In this document: piece by piece, positions 1 to 10,556 of the stretch
Layout: each line of letters begins with the position of its first letter
Numbering within the stretch: the first letter of the stretch is position 1
DNA from: Cricetomys ansorgei
Lineage: Eukaryota; Chordata; Mammalia; Rodentia; Nesomyidae
Direction: 5' to 3'
Assembly: GCA_026225945.1 (NCBI GenBank)
Contig: JAMJFZ010003746.1
Span: 1,020,001-1,084,000, forward strand
Length of the DNA stretch: 64,000 nt
Notes under the pieces: generated by a model
The model's input: the letters and a program-made list of their open reading frames with translations, nothing else
What the model was told of the DNA's origin: nothing
Database searches by the model: none
Position numbers and translations under genes: made by a program

Positions 1-545
1 GATACGGCACAGCCTGAAAAGCCACTGTTTTACACAATAGGGAGTAATTTAGGATAGAGCCTAGCATGTTCGTGATCGCAACACTGTGGAGAGCTGAGTA
101 ACATAATCAAGCCCTGGTATCAGTGTCTCTGTTGACATGTGGGCTGGATAATGTTTCGTTACAGGGAGCTGTGCTGTGCACAGTAGGGGGCTGAATGGTT
201 TCCCTGCCTCTGCCCTCTGGAAGTCAATAGCACACCCATCCACTTAGTGACAATCAATGATGTCATCTGACATTGCCAGATGTCCCCTGAGGAGCCAAAA
301 GCTGCTGTGTTAGATGACTGTGACTTTGGGTAACATCTTGACCTTAACCCTGTGAGCCAGAATCACCCAGATAAGCTACTTTGACCTCCTGGGTCATAGA
401 AACTTAGATCCTGAGTTGCTAAGTTATTAGATGATTGGCTGTGTGTCAATCAATTCAACGAGTATGGGGATTTTTCAGAGGAAGGGTCCTTTCCTTCCTT
501 TAGGTTCTCAGGGACCCTTGACCCTAAGAAGATTAAGAACCCCAG
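1..545. other. Intergenic, no recognised feature
   Basis: No SINE, gene or long open frame with protein-like character is visible. Short open frames here have no family resemblance. Confidence 0.5.
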
Positions 546-550
546 ATCCA

Positions 551-675
551 GCCTGGAGTGGTGGTGCACACCTTTAATCCCAGAACTTGAGAGGCAGAGG
601 CAAGCAGATCTCTGCGAGTTTGAGGCCTGTCCTGGTGAGTTCCTGGACAGCCAGGGCTATGTAGAGAGACCCACC
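551..675 (+). repeat. B1 SINE
   Basis: Contains the B1 marks GTGGTGCACACCTTTAATCC, GAGGCAGAGGCA and a diverged GACAGCCAGGGCTATG. Confidence 0.85.
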
Positions 676-701
676 CTCTCATTCTGGAACAGCCTTTCTA
701 A

Positions 702-880
702 ACTGGGGAGATGGCTCAGGAGTTAAAGTGCTTTATTACCTGAGTTCAATCCCTGGACCCCACAGTGGAAGAGAGAGCAGGTTCCTGAAAGGAATCCTCT
801 TCTTGCCGTCCATGAACTACGGCACATGCACACACATGCAGGCGATGCGCACCCACACACGCAAATGCACACCCAATAGT
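702..880 (+). repeat. B2/B4-like tRNA-derived SINE
   Basis: Begins CTGGGGAGATGGCTCAGGAG with GAGTTCAATCCCTGGACCC (B-box region), then a CA-rich tail with CACACATGCA. Confidence 0.75.
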
Positions 881-1475
881 AATAATGAATTTAGAACAGA
901 CTTCTGCCAAGCCAAGCAGTCCTTCACTCAGTACCCGAGTGTTGATGAAGTGGACACTGCCTGAATATTTCCAATGATCTCATCTCATAGGACACCGAGT
1001 CTGTTGTGAAAAAGAAGACTGTGGTTTGTCGTAAGTCAGAACCTTCTGTCTGAGCCCCCTCTGGTGACAATTACTCCTCCTGCCCCCAGAGAATTGCCAC
1101 TTATTCTGGAAGTTGCCAAAATCATCACCAGGATTCACTGGGGGCACAAATGGGAGGAGCCTGAAGCACTGTTAGGATGGTTTGGAGAGTTTAAAGAAAG
1201 GGGCTACAAATGGGGAACCCCAGCTGCCCCTCCCTTCTGATCCTTTTCCATCTCCCCAACCCCTATCAAAACTTGACTTTCCACGGGACAGGGACTGTAG
1301 CTCTTGCTACAGAGCACTTGCCTAGCGCTCAGGAGGCCCAGTGTCACAAATAAGACTAGTTTCCCGTTTTCTTTCTTTCTGTTTTTAAAGTGGTCAATTT
1401 AGTCGTTATTTATTTTGTGGGGCTTTTTTTTTTTCCTGCTTGGATGGTTGTGTTTTTGTTTGTTTGTTTTGTTTT

Positions 1476-1602
1476 GAAACAAGGTCTCACAATACAGCCT
1501 TGGTTATCCTAGAACTCTCCATATAGACCAAGATGGCTTTGAACCCTCAGAGATCTGCCTCCTTTACCTTCAAAGCACTGGGTTAAAAGGTGTGTGCACA
1601 TA
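1476..1602 (-). repeat. B1 SINE (diverged)
   Basis: Reverse-strand B1 marks: GAAACAAGGTCTCAC, TAGACCAAGATGGC, CAGAGATCTGCCTCC, then GTGTGTGCACA. Confidence 0.75.
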
Positions 1603-1674
1603 AATAGAAGTTATAAACATAATAATATATATTAACTATATTATTATATAAAAGTATATATATAAAACTATATG

Positions 1675-1993
1675 TAAATGGTATAGATGTTTACTTTTAG
1701 CTGTATTTAAAATATTGTTTTGTGCACTGTTGGGTGAGGGTCTGCCTAGGTCTTGACATTTTGTGTTGTTTGCAGGTGCTGGATTTATGTGGGGGAAGTT
1801 ATTTGCTAATGATCTGCATGTGCTATCAGTAGAACACCTGAGGTGTTCTAGACCAATAAAAACACCCGAGCTGAGATGCTCGGGGTCCCACTGTCCAGTA
1901 TGGCACTTGCTGTGATGGTGGTTCCCTCTGCTGAGGTCTGGAAGCATTTACACCTATGATTATGTCTCCTTGTCTTCTTGGTAAGCCTACACA
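1675..1993 (+). repeat. LTR-like repeat, copy 1 of 3
   Basis: Shares a nearly collinear stretch of about 310 bp with 7435-7750 and 14294-14607. It has AATAAA at 1855-1860, flanked by an inverted repeat at 1831-1849 and a stem-loop at 1865-1884. The other two copies begin TG and end near CA, and the internal poly(A) signal fits a solo LTR of a rodent endogenous retroelement. I do not recognise the family. No internal retroviral genes are beside it. Confidence 0.65.
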
Positions 1994-2037
1994 GTGGGTG
2001 TACAGCTACATAGAAACATAAATAACTAAATAGGGTG

Positions 2038-2215
2038 CCAAGATAACTAAGTGGGTAAACGCGCTTGCCACTAAGGCTGAGGACCTGAGTTCAATCCCCG
2101 GCCCCCACATGGTGGAAAGAGAGAACAGACCCCCGCAGGTGGTGTCTGACCTCTGCAGGCACAAACTACACACACAAACAAATAAATAAACAAGTAAGTA
2201 AATAAATAAAAGGAT
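2038..2215 (+). repeat. B2/B4-like SINE
   Basis: GAGGACCTGAGTTCAATCCC, CACATGGTGGAAAGAGAGAA and an AAATAAATAAAC-rich tail. Confidence 0.7.
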
Positions 2216-3160
2216 GTATTTTTAGAAATAACGATATAAAATTTTCTGGGGCAGGGTCTGACTATATATCCCTGGCTGGTCTAAAATAAATATCTCAAAA
2301 ATGAAATCTAAGAGGAGAACATCTTGTGGATCTTTAGTGGCAGCGCTCATCTTTCTCCACAGAAGGTGTTTTGATTTTGTTTTTTATTTCCTATCTTTCT
2401 GGCTCAGGGTCTTGGTATCTAGCCCAGGCTGACTTCCAACTCACTAGTCTCCTGCCTCAGCCTCCTGAGTGAGATTATAGGCACGCATCGCCATGCTCAG
2501 TTCTTATCTTCTTATCTTCTGGGGACAATGGAAAAGCTTCTGTGGCTTCATTTGTCTTTTAACCTCCTTACTCCAGTAGCTCTAACCTACAGCCCTTCAA
2601 GGAAATTTCTCCAACTGCTGAGTTTCACCTTTGGAAACCAGGAAGTGATCATCAAGTGTGTCAGCAGACCCACAGTGAACCAGACTTTGGTCAAGATTTG
2701 ATTTATTGTCTTCCTCCTCCATTCCGCTCAGCCCGGTTCTAGCGGGGGCATGTGATGGCTCTAGGTTTATGACTATTAGTGTCACCTCAGACCCTGCGCC
2801 CCATAGTTAGACACAGCTTACACTTCCCTTTGCTCTAAGTGGGGCCCTCTGGGGAATAGCAAGGAATCATTCCAGCGAACACTTGTCACAATGTCACAGT
2901 CTTCCTTCGGGCCCTGGCTAGCTTTCAGTGAGTTCCAGATCTGAACGTTGGCTCAGGTCCCAGAGCCGGACAAGAGATCATGACTTTTTATTGGGGTGAT
3001 TGCCCTCGGCTTACTGCTCCTCCACTTTTGCTGCCCTTTGATGTGACAACAGCCTTGTGGCGGCTCCTGTTTTGCTTCCCAGAGACATCTTATTCTATTA
3101 ACTGTTTCCCTAAAAACCTGTTGATTTTTATGTAAAAAAGCAAAACAAAAAAAACAACCT
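2216..3160. other. Intergenic, one diverged SINE only
   Basis: A weak minus-strand B1-type stretch is at about 2400-2500 (CCTGCCTCAGCCTCCTGAG). The remainder shows no recognisable gene or repeat. Confidence 0.45.
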
Positions 3161-3164
3161 CGTG

Positions 3165-3302
3165 GCCAGGCTTAGTGGCGCACGCCTTTCATCCCAGCCC
3201 TTGGGAGGCAGAGGCAGGCAGGTCTCTTGAGTTTGAGGCCAGCCTGGTCTACAGAGTGAGTTCCAGGACAGCCAGAGCTCCATAGTGAGACCCTGTCTTG
3301 TC
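3165..3302 (+). repeat. B1 SINE
   Basis: GGCCAGGCTTAGTGGCGCAC start, GAGGCCAGCCTGGTCTACAG and GAGACCCTGTCTTG end. Confidence 0.9.
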
Positions 3303-3484
3303 GTGTTAGCACTGCCACTAGGCTCTAGTGTATCCGTGGCCCCTGCCGTCGCCCTCCCTCTGAGCGGGTCCAGCCTGCCACTCCTCTCCCAGCACTCCTG
3401 CTCCGCGGAGCATCACTGCCTCACACCTTGATGCAACCCTCTCGAAATCATCTTCTGGCTGCCTAGTGAATGCCTTGTCTCATG

Positions 3485-3592
3485 GGATGGCCGTGGTGGC
3501 GCATGCCTTTAATCCCAGTGCTTAAGAGCAGAGGCAGGTTGATCTCTGTGAGTTCAAGGCCAACCTGGGCAACAAAGTGAATCCTTGTCTTC
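3485..3592 (+). repeat. B1 SINE
   Basis: GATGGCCGTGGTGGCGCATG with TTTAATCCCAGTGC and GTGAGTTCAAGGCCAACCTG. Confidence 0.85.
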
Positions 3593-3799
3593 ATTTTTCT
3601 TTTTACTTTATTCATTAGCTGTGGCTTCCTCCAAGCTTTGCAGAAGATTCCCTTGAGCTCCTTGTCAGGGCATGGAATCCTAAACCTCATGGAAAGATCT
3701 CAGGTCACGGAATTCATCCAGTTTTATACTCTTGTCTTCTTGATCAACAGCCCTGAAGATCCAATCCCAAGTATACTCTCTTGACAGTACTTGCTAGGG

Positions 3800-3800
<1 letters not shown>

Positions 3801-3836
<36 letters not shown>
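3801..3836. repeat. (GT)n microsatellite
   Basis: About 18 GT units. Open frames through it (poly-CV and poly-HT) are repeat artefacts. Confidence 0.95.
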
Positions 3837-3838
<2 letters not shown>

Positions 3839-4104
3839 GATACACGTGTGTAGGGGCAGAGGTTAGCCTAGAGTGTTGTTCCACAGGTGCTTTCCACCTG
3901 TTTTTTGAGATGGGATCTCTCAAAGGCCTGGAGTTCACCAGCTGGGCTAGGCGGGCTGGCCAGGGGCCCAGGAATTCCCCTGTCTCTGCCTCCATTGTGC
4001 TCAGAACATGTGGATGCTGGGGATTGAATTCAGGTTTTCATGCTTGCATAGGAAACATTCTTATCGACTGAGTGATCTCTGCAGCCCTCCTAGGTAATTC
4101 CTTT

Positions 4105-4257
4105 TATATGTGTATTTGTTTTAAATCCATCATAATAACTGTGCATGTTTATGGGTACATTGTGAGATTGCAATGCATACACATAATGTGTAACGATTGG
4201 CTCAAGGTCACTGGCAGAGCTGTTACCTCAGATGTTATCATTTCTTTATGTTAGGAA
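4105..4257 (+). repeat. Old L1 3'-region fragment, left part
   Basis: Motifs such as TTATGGGTACATTGTGAGAT and CCTCAGATGTTATCATTTCT resemble ancient mammalian L1 3' sequence. It resumes at 4835 after an insertion. Confidence 0.6.
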
Positions 4258-4834
4258 TTGTCTTGTTAACTTTTCTATTGCTGTGACCGAACGCCATGAC
4301 CAAAGCAGCTTATAGAAGGAAGGACTCATCTGAGGCTCACCATTCTAGAAGTACAGGAGTCCATCACCATCATGGTCGGGAGCATGGCAGCAGACAGGCA
4401 GGCATGGCTCTCGAACAGCAGCTGGGAGCTCACATCTTGATTAGCAAGCAGGAGGCCAAAAGAGTGCATTGAGGATGGTGGAAGGCTTTTGAACCCTCAA
4501 AGCCCACCCTTGTAATTCATTTCCTCCAACAAGGCCACACCTCCTCATCCTCTCCAAGCAGTTCTACTGATGGGGATCAAGTATTTAAACATATGAGCTT
4601 GCCGGGCAGTGGCGGTGCACACCTTTAATCCCAGCACTTGTGAGGCAGAGGCAGGCAGATCTTTGTGAGTTCAAGGCCAGCCTGATCTACAAAGTAAGTT
4701 CCAGGACAGAGTTACAACAGAGAAACCCTGTCTCAAAAAAATAAATAAATAAAAATAAAATAAAACAACAACCACGAAAATTAAAATAAAATAAACATAT
4801 GAGCTTATGGGGGCCATTTTCATTCAAACCACCG
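4258..4834. repeat. Rodent medium-reiteration repeat inserted in L1, copy 1 of 3
   Basis: TTGCTGTGACC, CGCCATGACCAAAGCAGC, CATGGCAGCAGAC, GGGAGCTCACATCTTGA and ATTTTCATTCAAACCACC are shared with copies at about 9296-9620 and 56185-56503. The direct repeat TAGGAA at 4252-4257 and 4835-4840 looks like its target-site duplication. A B1 sits inside it. I do not recognise the family name. Confidence 0.65.
4601..4791 (+). repeat. B1 SINE nested in the repeat above
   Basis: Full-length B1 starting GCCGGGCAGTGGCGGTGCAC with an A-rich tail. It is flanked by the 15-bp direct repeat TAAACATATGAGCTT at 4586-4600 and 4792-4806, its target-site duplication. It carries the variant GAGTTACAACAGAGAAACCC. Confidence 0.95.
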
Positions 4835-5065
4835 TAGGAACATTCAGGATCCCCTCTACTATCCAATTGTTACCCATCATAGATATCTCCTATGCACCCC
4901 CATACTCACTAGCCAACCCCCTTTCCTCTGCTTCTTCCTTGGCTTTGATAACAACTATCCTATCCTATTCTATTCTATTCTACCAGCTTTTTGTTCTTAC
5001 ATGTAAGTGAGAACATGCAGTATTCATCTGTTTGTGCCTATTTCACTTAACATAAAGTCCAATTC
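4835..5065 (+). repeat. Old L1 3'-region fragment, right part
   Basis: GTAAGTGAGAACATGCAGTA and TATTTCACTTAACATAAAGT are typical of the L1 3' end; it continues the fragment interrupted at 4257. Confidence 0.7.
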
Positions 5066-5074
5066 TTTTTGTTT

Positions 5075-5172
5075 GTTTTGCTCTGTAGAGATGTTTTGCT
5101 TTGTAGCTTATGCTATCCTGGAACTCACTGTGTAACCCCAAATTCAATTGAGATTACAGATATGCACCAGAC
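5075..5172 (-). repeat. B1 SINE (diverged)
   Basis: TATCCTGGAACTCACTGTGT and GATTACAGATATGCACC. Confidence 0.65.
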
Positions 5173-5685
5173 TCTAAGGTAGTTCTTATGTAGCAGGCCC
5201 AACACATCTTCCAGACAGGTTGTGCTGTGATGTAATCCTGGTCATCAGTCTGGAAGCCAAAAAAGGAAAAAGAGGGTGCTCCTGAAGGGGACCCCTGCTG
5301 TTTGTCAGAGAGCTGCCTCTGTAGGCTTCCTTGTATAGGAAAAGATTGGACATTATTCCAACTTCCAGTTCTGCAGAGCTGACTCTTGGGAGATTTCCCA
5401 CCCCAGATGCTTCCTTCCCCTGAGCCAAGTTCTCAGGGCTTCTCAAGCAGGACTCAACATTTTGAACTTGCCTTGACTGAGCCCTTACTGAGGCCTAGAT
5501 CTCTGTCCTGAGTTTGCTGCTCAGCAGGGACCTCTCCTCATGGAGCAGTAAGGGCTCTCCATAAACTAACAAAGGGATCTTGGCTCTGCACTCAGCTTTC
5601 AGGTATATTCCTTGTTTCTACATAGGACACGGATGCTGCTCAGAACGACCTGCCCATTCCACTGTCCTTTCATTTATTTTTACCT

Positions 5686-5817
5686 TTTTTCGAGAAAGGG
5701 TTTCTCTGTGTAGTCCTGGAACTCACCCTGGAGACCAGGCTGGCCTTGAATTCAGGAATATGCCTGCCCCTAGTTCCCCTGCCCCTGGTGCTGGATTAAA
5801 GGCTAGTGACACGAGGC
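5686..5817 (-). repeat. B1 SINE
   Basis: GGGTTTCTCTGTGTAGTCCT and GAGACCAGGCTGGCCTTGAA. Confidence 0.9.
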
Positions 5818-5824
5818 TCTGCTA

Positions 5825-6045
5825 TTTTTAATTTCTTAATTTTATTATTTCATGTACATAAGTGTTCTGCCTGCATGTCTGTCTGTGTACCATGTAAATG
5901 GCTGGTGCCTGTGGAGGTCAGAGAAAGTGTCAGATCCTCTGGGACTAGAGTTACAGACAATTGTGAGCCTCTGTGTAGGTGCTGGGACTCAAACCCAGGT
6001 CCTCTGCAAGAGCAAGTGCTCTTAACTACTGAGCCAACCATTGTC
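5825..6045 (-). repeat. B2 SINE
   Basis: Reverse B2: TTCTGCCTGCATGTCTGTCT, GAGTTACAGACAATTGTGAG, CAAACCCAGGTCCTCTGCAA, then CTTAACTACTGAGCCA. Confidence 0.9.
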
Positions 6046-7142
6046 CTTTCAAGCAGTTTCTCTATCTGGCAATGCCTTCCCTCCTAGGATACCACTGTGG
6101 AGTATTCAGGCACTCCATACCAATCACCTAGTGCCCCATGTCCTTGCTGGTCAGGTAAGGAGTTATCAGTCTGTGATCAACCATGTTTCCAACACTCCTG
6201 CTACCATGTGCTTGGGTCAGTTTCCCTGAGATGCAGAATGTGGAGGAGGAAAGAGACACACAGAAAAGTGGGGGGAACACTTCTGAGGGACAGAGCAGAG
6301 GGAAGTCAGACTAGAGAGCAGGCCTGACACCTGCAGAGAAGGGAGGAAGAGGAGCAGAGAGCACTGGTTATGAGGTGCCTCTCAAGGAAATCCTGGCCAG
6401 GCTGCTGAGGCTGCTAACCACACCCCACTTACCCTTTGTGTTACGCTGAAAGAGCTCATGGTCTAAATTCCCAGCTCACATTTTGCGGGCAGAGGATACA
6501 ACATGGCACAAGCAGGGGTTCAGTAATAAAGGGACTGATTTCTCGGGTACAGGCTCCTTAGTCTCCCTGTAACTGGCTTCCACAGGCCACACAATAGTTC
6601 CAGGTTGGACCATCACGGGCATACATCTGACACCTGTTTGTATCTCTTAGGCTGAGTATGGGATATGTGGGCATATTCCATGTCTACAGAAAGCCTTAGT
6701 TGTTGACTACCTTTGGGCTTCATTAAAGAAAAACATGTTAGACAATGCCAACAGGCAGATACATGCTGACCCCAGATGATCCATAGAGTGGCGGCAGCAG
6801 AGCATCATTTGACGGATTCCATTGTGATGGCCGAGAGAGCCATAGATTAGTGTGCAGCCAGTCCAGGCCGTGACATACAGGAGTCCTGGAGCAGAGACTG
6901 CCTATCACAACTGTCAGAAGAGGCAGACCTAGCTCCCTTAGCTCTGTCCTGCTCAGTTACTGGCTCCCGGCAGCCAGAAAGAACATGACAGGAGTGAATA
7001 CTGTGGCAGATTTGCTGGGGTAGTGGGTTGGGAGGTGGGCAGCAGGTGGAAGCTAGCAGCTAAATGCATCCCTCATAGCTGGAAATCTCCATGGCTATGG
7101 AAATCCATTTCAGCGAAAGGTTTTTAAAAGACCCGCCTCCAG
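6046..7142. other. Intergenic, no recognised feature
   Basis: Non-repetitive by eye, with modest G+C. Short open frames here lack family resemblance. Confidence 0.4.
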
Positions 7143-7365
7143 CGCTGGGCACGGTGGTGGCTCATGCCTGCTAATCCCAGCTCTTGGGGAGTAGTGTAGG
7201 AGGGTTAGACATTCGAGGCTAAACTTGAGCTACATGAGACCCAGCCTCAAAAAACAAATAAACAAATGGGCTGGGGAGATGACTCAATCAGTGAAGTGCC
7301 TGCTTCACAAGCATAAGGACCTAAGTTTGATTCCCAGAACCCACTATAAAAAGAAAAAAAGCCAG
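7143..7365 (+). repeat. Diverged B1-type SINE followed by a tRNA-derived SINE
   Basis: First part has GCTGGGCACGGTGGTGGCTC to CAGCCTCAAAAAACAAATAA; second part begins GGGCTGGGGAGATGACTCAA with TTTGATTCCCAGAACCC. Confidence 0.7.
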
Positions 7366-7434
7366 ACTTGCCCAATCATTGAGCTGCAGGTCAATGAGAG
7401 ACCATGTTTCAAAAAAAAGAGTAAAAACACCAGG

Positions 7435-7750
7435 TGTTGTGGAAGTTTACTTTTAGTTGTGTTTAAAATAATTGTTTTTATGCACTGTTGGAAAAAGGAA
7501 TGCATAGACCCTGGCCTTTTGTATTGTCTGCAGGTGTTGGATTTATGCAGGGGTTGTTTAATTGGTTATGATCTGCACCTGGTATCAGTAGAACTCCTAA
7601 GGAGTTCTGAATCAATAAAACACCTGAGCTCAGATGTTCAGGGTTCCACTGTTGATGGAGTATGGCACTGGCCAGGACGACGTTCCCTCTGCTGAGGTCT
7701 GGAAGAGTGTGCATGTATAAGAATGCCTCCTTGTCCCTCTTGGTGAGACA
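7435..7750 (+). repeat. LTR-like repeat, copy 2 of 3
   Basis: Begins TGTTG and ends near GACA. AATAAA is at 7614-7619, preceded by a 9-bp inverted repeat (7590-7608) and followed by a stem-loop (7623-7642). Collinear with copies 1 and 3. Confidence 0.7.
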
Positions 7751-8591
7751 CAACATCAGCGTGGATGGCACCTACGAAGAAAGGACACCTACGGTGGTCC
7801 TCTGGCCTTCACACACACATGCATACAAGAACATGCACATATGTGTACACAAATACACAAAAATATCCTATGGACTCGTGTGGGTCTTGTTTCTCCCTCT
7901 AGTCTCACCTCTGGCCATATCTTTTTCATTTCTCCAGCCATACTCAAGTGCTAAAAGTGTCCGGAATGAAAGCCATGTCCTTCTCAGTTCTGGGCCTTTG
8001 TATGTGACACTCAGCCAGTAACATCTGTCTGCTTCCTCCAGGTATACACTCTACTCATCATTTGTGGCTCAGTTTGAGACTACGTATCTGGGAAATCTTA
8101 CTTGCCTTTCCCTACCTCTGATGGGGGCCAGGCTGTGTTACCTTCAAATATGACATTCCGAACGTCACAGAAACCCTCTCACCTCACCTCTCTCCTAACC
8201 CTTCATCCTGAAGCAGATGACAGGACTTCCATTCTAAAAAGGCTTTGCCTATTCCCACAGGAAAGGTGCATTCTCACCTCTGAAGACTAGGGACCTAGAA
8301 AGGGGTCTGAACATGATGGCTATGAGGGTCCTCTGCCCAGATTACCATTAATTAGGATGTAATTTTTAATCCAATTTTATTTCTTCATATTGGTCTCTTC
8401 TCCATCAAACCTCACTTAAAACCTACATGGCTGTTTCCTTGGGTTTTTTTCCTTGCATTTCAATATGAAGACTTCTATATTATATAAAACTTTAATAAAT
8501 TTCTCTTTTTCCTTTTAATCTGTCTTTCTCATAGAAGGGATTCTTGTATTACAGAGAAGTATGAGAAAAAGTTATCTCTTTTCCTCCTGAT

Positions 8592-8663
8592 GGTAAGACT
8601 TGAACTACCACTTTGTACATGCCAAGCACATGCTCTACCACTGAGCAATGCTCACAGACCCTG
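8592..8663 (-). repeat. ID-type SINE
   Basis: CATGCCAAGCACATGCTCTA then CCACTGAGCAATG is the reverse of the ID tRNA-like head. Confidence 0.75.
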
Positions 8664-8704
8664 AAAAATATTTTTTCTTCCCTTACATCACTCATTTTAT
8701 GCTA

Positions 8705-8900
8705 TTGTGGCATCTTGTCCTTGGCCCAGGGCAGTATTGCAATTGCCCATAGAGTGTGTCTGTTCAATTGGGCTATGAAGGGCAGGCACTATTTCACTGG
8801 ATTTTACAAACCCTAGTACCAGCCCCATAGTAGATTAATGACCACTTGCTAGTCAACTACTGGGTAATTGTCTTGAATATTGGGGTTAAGAGAGACTATA
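8705..8900 (+). repeat. L2-like fragment
   Basis: GAAGGGCAGGCACTATTTCA and ACCAGCCCCATAGTAGATTA match the L2 3' end style. Old and diverged. Confidence 0.45.
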
Positions 8901-8934
8901 AAGTTCATGACTATCCAACTCTCTATTATTACTG

Positions 8935-9085
8935 TGAATATGTACATGTGTGGCTGCCACAGCACACATTTGGAGGTCAGAGGACAACTTTAGGAATCCA
9001 TTCTCTTCTTCCTTTGTATGGGTCCCAGGTCATCAGGATTGGCAGCAAGTACCTTTACAGGATGAGCCTTCTTGCTGGCTCCATG
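8935..9085 (-). repeat. B4-like SINE
   Basis: GAGGTCAGAGGACAACTTTA, GGGTCCCAGGTCATCAGGAT, GGCAGCAAGTACCTTTACAG. Confidence 0.75.
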
Positions 9086-9109
9086 ACTGTTCAATTCTTT
9101 TTCTCTTTG

Positions 9110-9240
9110 CTTTTTGAGACAGGGTTTCTCTGTGTAGTCCTGGTTGTGCTAGAACTTACTATGTAGACCAGGTGGTCTCAAACTCACAGAGATCTTCCCA
9201 TCTCTGAGTCCAAAGTGCTGGGATTAAAGGTGCTACTAAA
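9110..9240 (-). repeat. B1 SINE
   Basis: TTTTTGAGACAGGGTTTCTC through TGCTGGGATTAAAGGTGC. Confidence 0.9.
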
Positions 9241-9295
9241 AGTAGCTACTAAAGTAGCTACCCAGCTACTTAGCCAGCTCTTAATGTTTCCTTAA

Positions 9296-9620
9296 CGGAT
9301 ACTTTTCTCATTGTTGTGACCAAAGGTCTGGCAAGAAGCAACTTAAGGGAGGAAGAGTTTGAGGGTACAGTCCATCATGGCTGGGAAGGCATGGCAGCAG
9401 GACTGTGTGGCTTAGAACTCACATCTTGGTGGACCAAAGGGAGACTAGGCTGGAAGTGGGGTAGGAACATAAGGCCAAAGACACGTTCTCCAGGAACCCA
9501 CTTCCTCCAGCTTGGCTTTGCTTCCTGAAGGTTCTGCAGTTTCTGAAAATGGTCACAGCCAGCTAGGGGCCACGTGTTGAAATGCTTAAACCTTATACCC
9601 CATGGACACATACATATCCT
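9296..9620. repeat. Rodent medium-reiteration repeat, copy 2 of 3
   Basis: TTGTTGTGACCAAAG, AGCAACTTAAGGGAGGAAGA, CCATCATGGCTGGGAAGGCA and TGGCAGCAGGAC align with 4258-4834 and 56185-56503. Confidence 0.6.
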
Positions 9621-10039
9621 CAAGGGAATACTGTTGCGGGATCAAGTTCATTGTGTTGAACTGTCTTTCATTTGGATGAAGACTGCCTTGGGTGCCTGTC
9701 CTGTGTGTTCTCTTCACTAATATTTTTCAGTGAGCTTAGAAATTGATTCAGTGTGGTGAGGCTGTCCCTCTATATTCCCTCACACAGTTAAATAACCCAT
9801 TCTAATTTTTTTAATAGTCTGTTACACGGGATATCCTGGAGAAAGAGACTGTTGCTATTTCTTCAAGCAAGTGTTATTCTTTCCTATCTTGGCTCCATTA
9901 TGAAGATGGAAAACTTCCATAGTTAACCAGAATGAACCAGTAAATTTTGCTAAAAATGTTTTTAGAAGCAGTGTCTTAGGAAACAGTACTGAGTCCCTTC
10001 TGAACACAAGTTAGGAAAGCAAGACATGGAAAGAGTGGT

Positions 10040-10133
10040 AGGGAGCTGGCATTTATGAGCTGGGATGTGAGCCAGGAGTTTTACATAAGCGATCTCATTT
10101 AATTCTCACTATGGCCCTAGGAGATAGGCTAAT
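10040..10133 (+). repeat. MIR fragment
   Basis: CATTTAATTCTCACTATGGC then CCTAGGAGATAGG matches the MIR core. Confidence 0.6.
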
Positions 10134-10190
10134 TCTCTCTCTCCCTCCCTCTTCCTTTCCTTCCCTCCCTTTCTCTCTTTCTCTTAAGAA
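10134..10190. repeat. Polypyrimidine (CT-rich) tract
   Basis: Runs of CTCTCT, CCCTCCCT and TTCCTTCC. Confidence 0.85.
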
Positions 10191-10202
10191 AGAGGTATTT
10201 GG

Positions 10203-10350
10203 CCAGCTGGTGGTGGCACACACCTTTAATCCCAGCACTCGGGAGGCAGAGGCAGATGGATCTCTGAGTTGAGACCAGCCTTGACTACAGAGTGAGTTCC
10301 AGGACAGTCAGGGCTACACAGAGAAACCCTGTCTTGAAAAACGAATTAAA
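10203..10350 (+). repeat. B1 SINE
   Basis: GGTGGTGGCACACACCTTTA to GAGAAACCCTGTCTTGAAAA. Confidence 0.93.
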
Positions 10351-10427
10351 AAAAAAAGAAAAATAAAGATATTTGATGGCCTCCTAGAGTCATTTAAAAA
10401 ACTACATTAATTAATATGTGCCAAGGC

Positions 10428-10556
10428 ACTCCAGTGGAGATAAGAGGACAATCTGTGGGAGTTGGTTCTCTCCTTCCACCTTATGAGTCCTAGGGATGGA
10501 ACTTATGTTATCAGGTTTGGAGGCAGCGTCTTTACCCACTGAGTCATCCATCAGTA
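10428..10556 (-). repeat. B4-like SINE
   Basis: GAGGACAATCTGTGGGAGTT, TCAGGTTTGGAGGCAGCGTC, CTTTACCCACTGAGTCATCC. Confidence 0.75.

Noticed and set aside
3744..4071. Open frames on both strands through the GT repeat
   Set aside because: They consist of poly-CV or poly-HT plus SINE translation; not genes.
7225..7771. 156-codon plus-strand and 97-codon minus-strand open frames
   Set aside because: They translate a SINE and an LTR-like repeat; the same peptide pattern recurs at the other LTR copies (for example 1636-1947 minus strand).
8592..8663. tRNA gene candidates at ID and B2 elements (this and similar sites)
   Set aside because: A- and B-box-like sequence is inherited from the tRNA origin of these SINEs; no intact cloverleaf with acceptor stem is visible.
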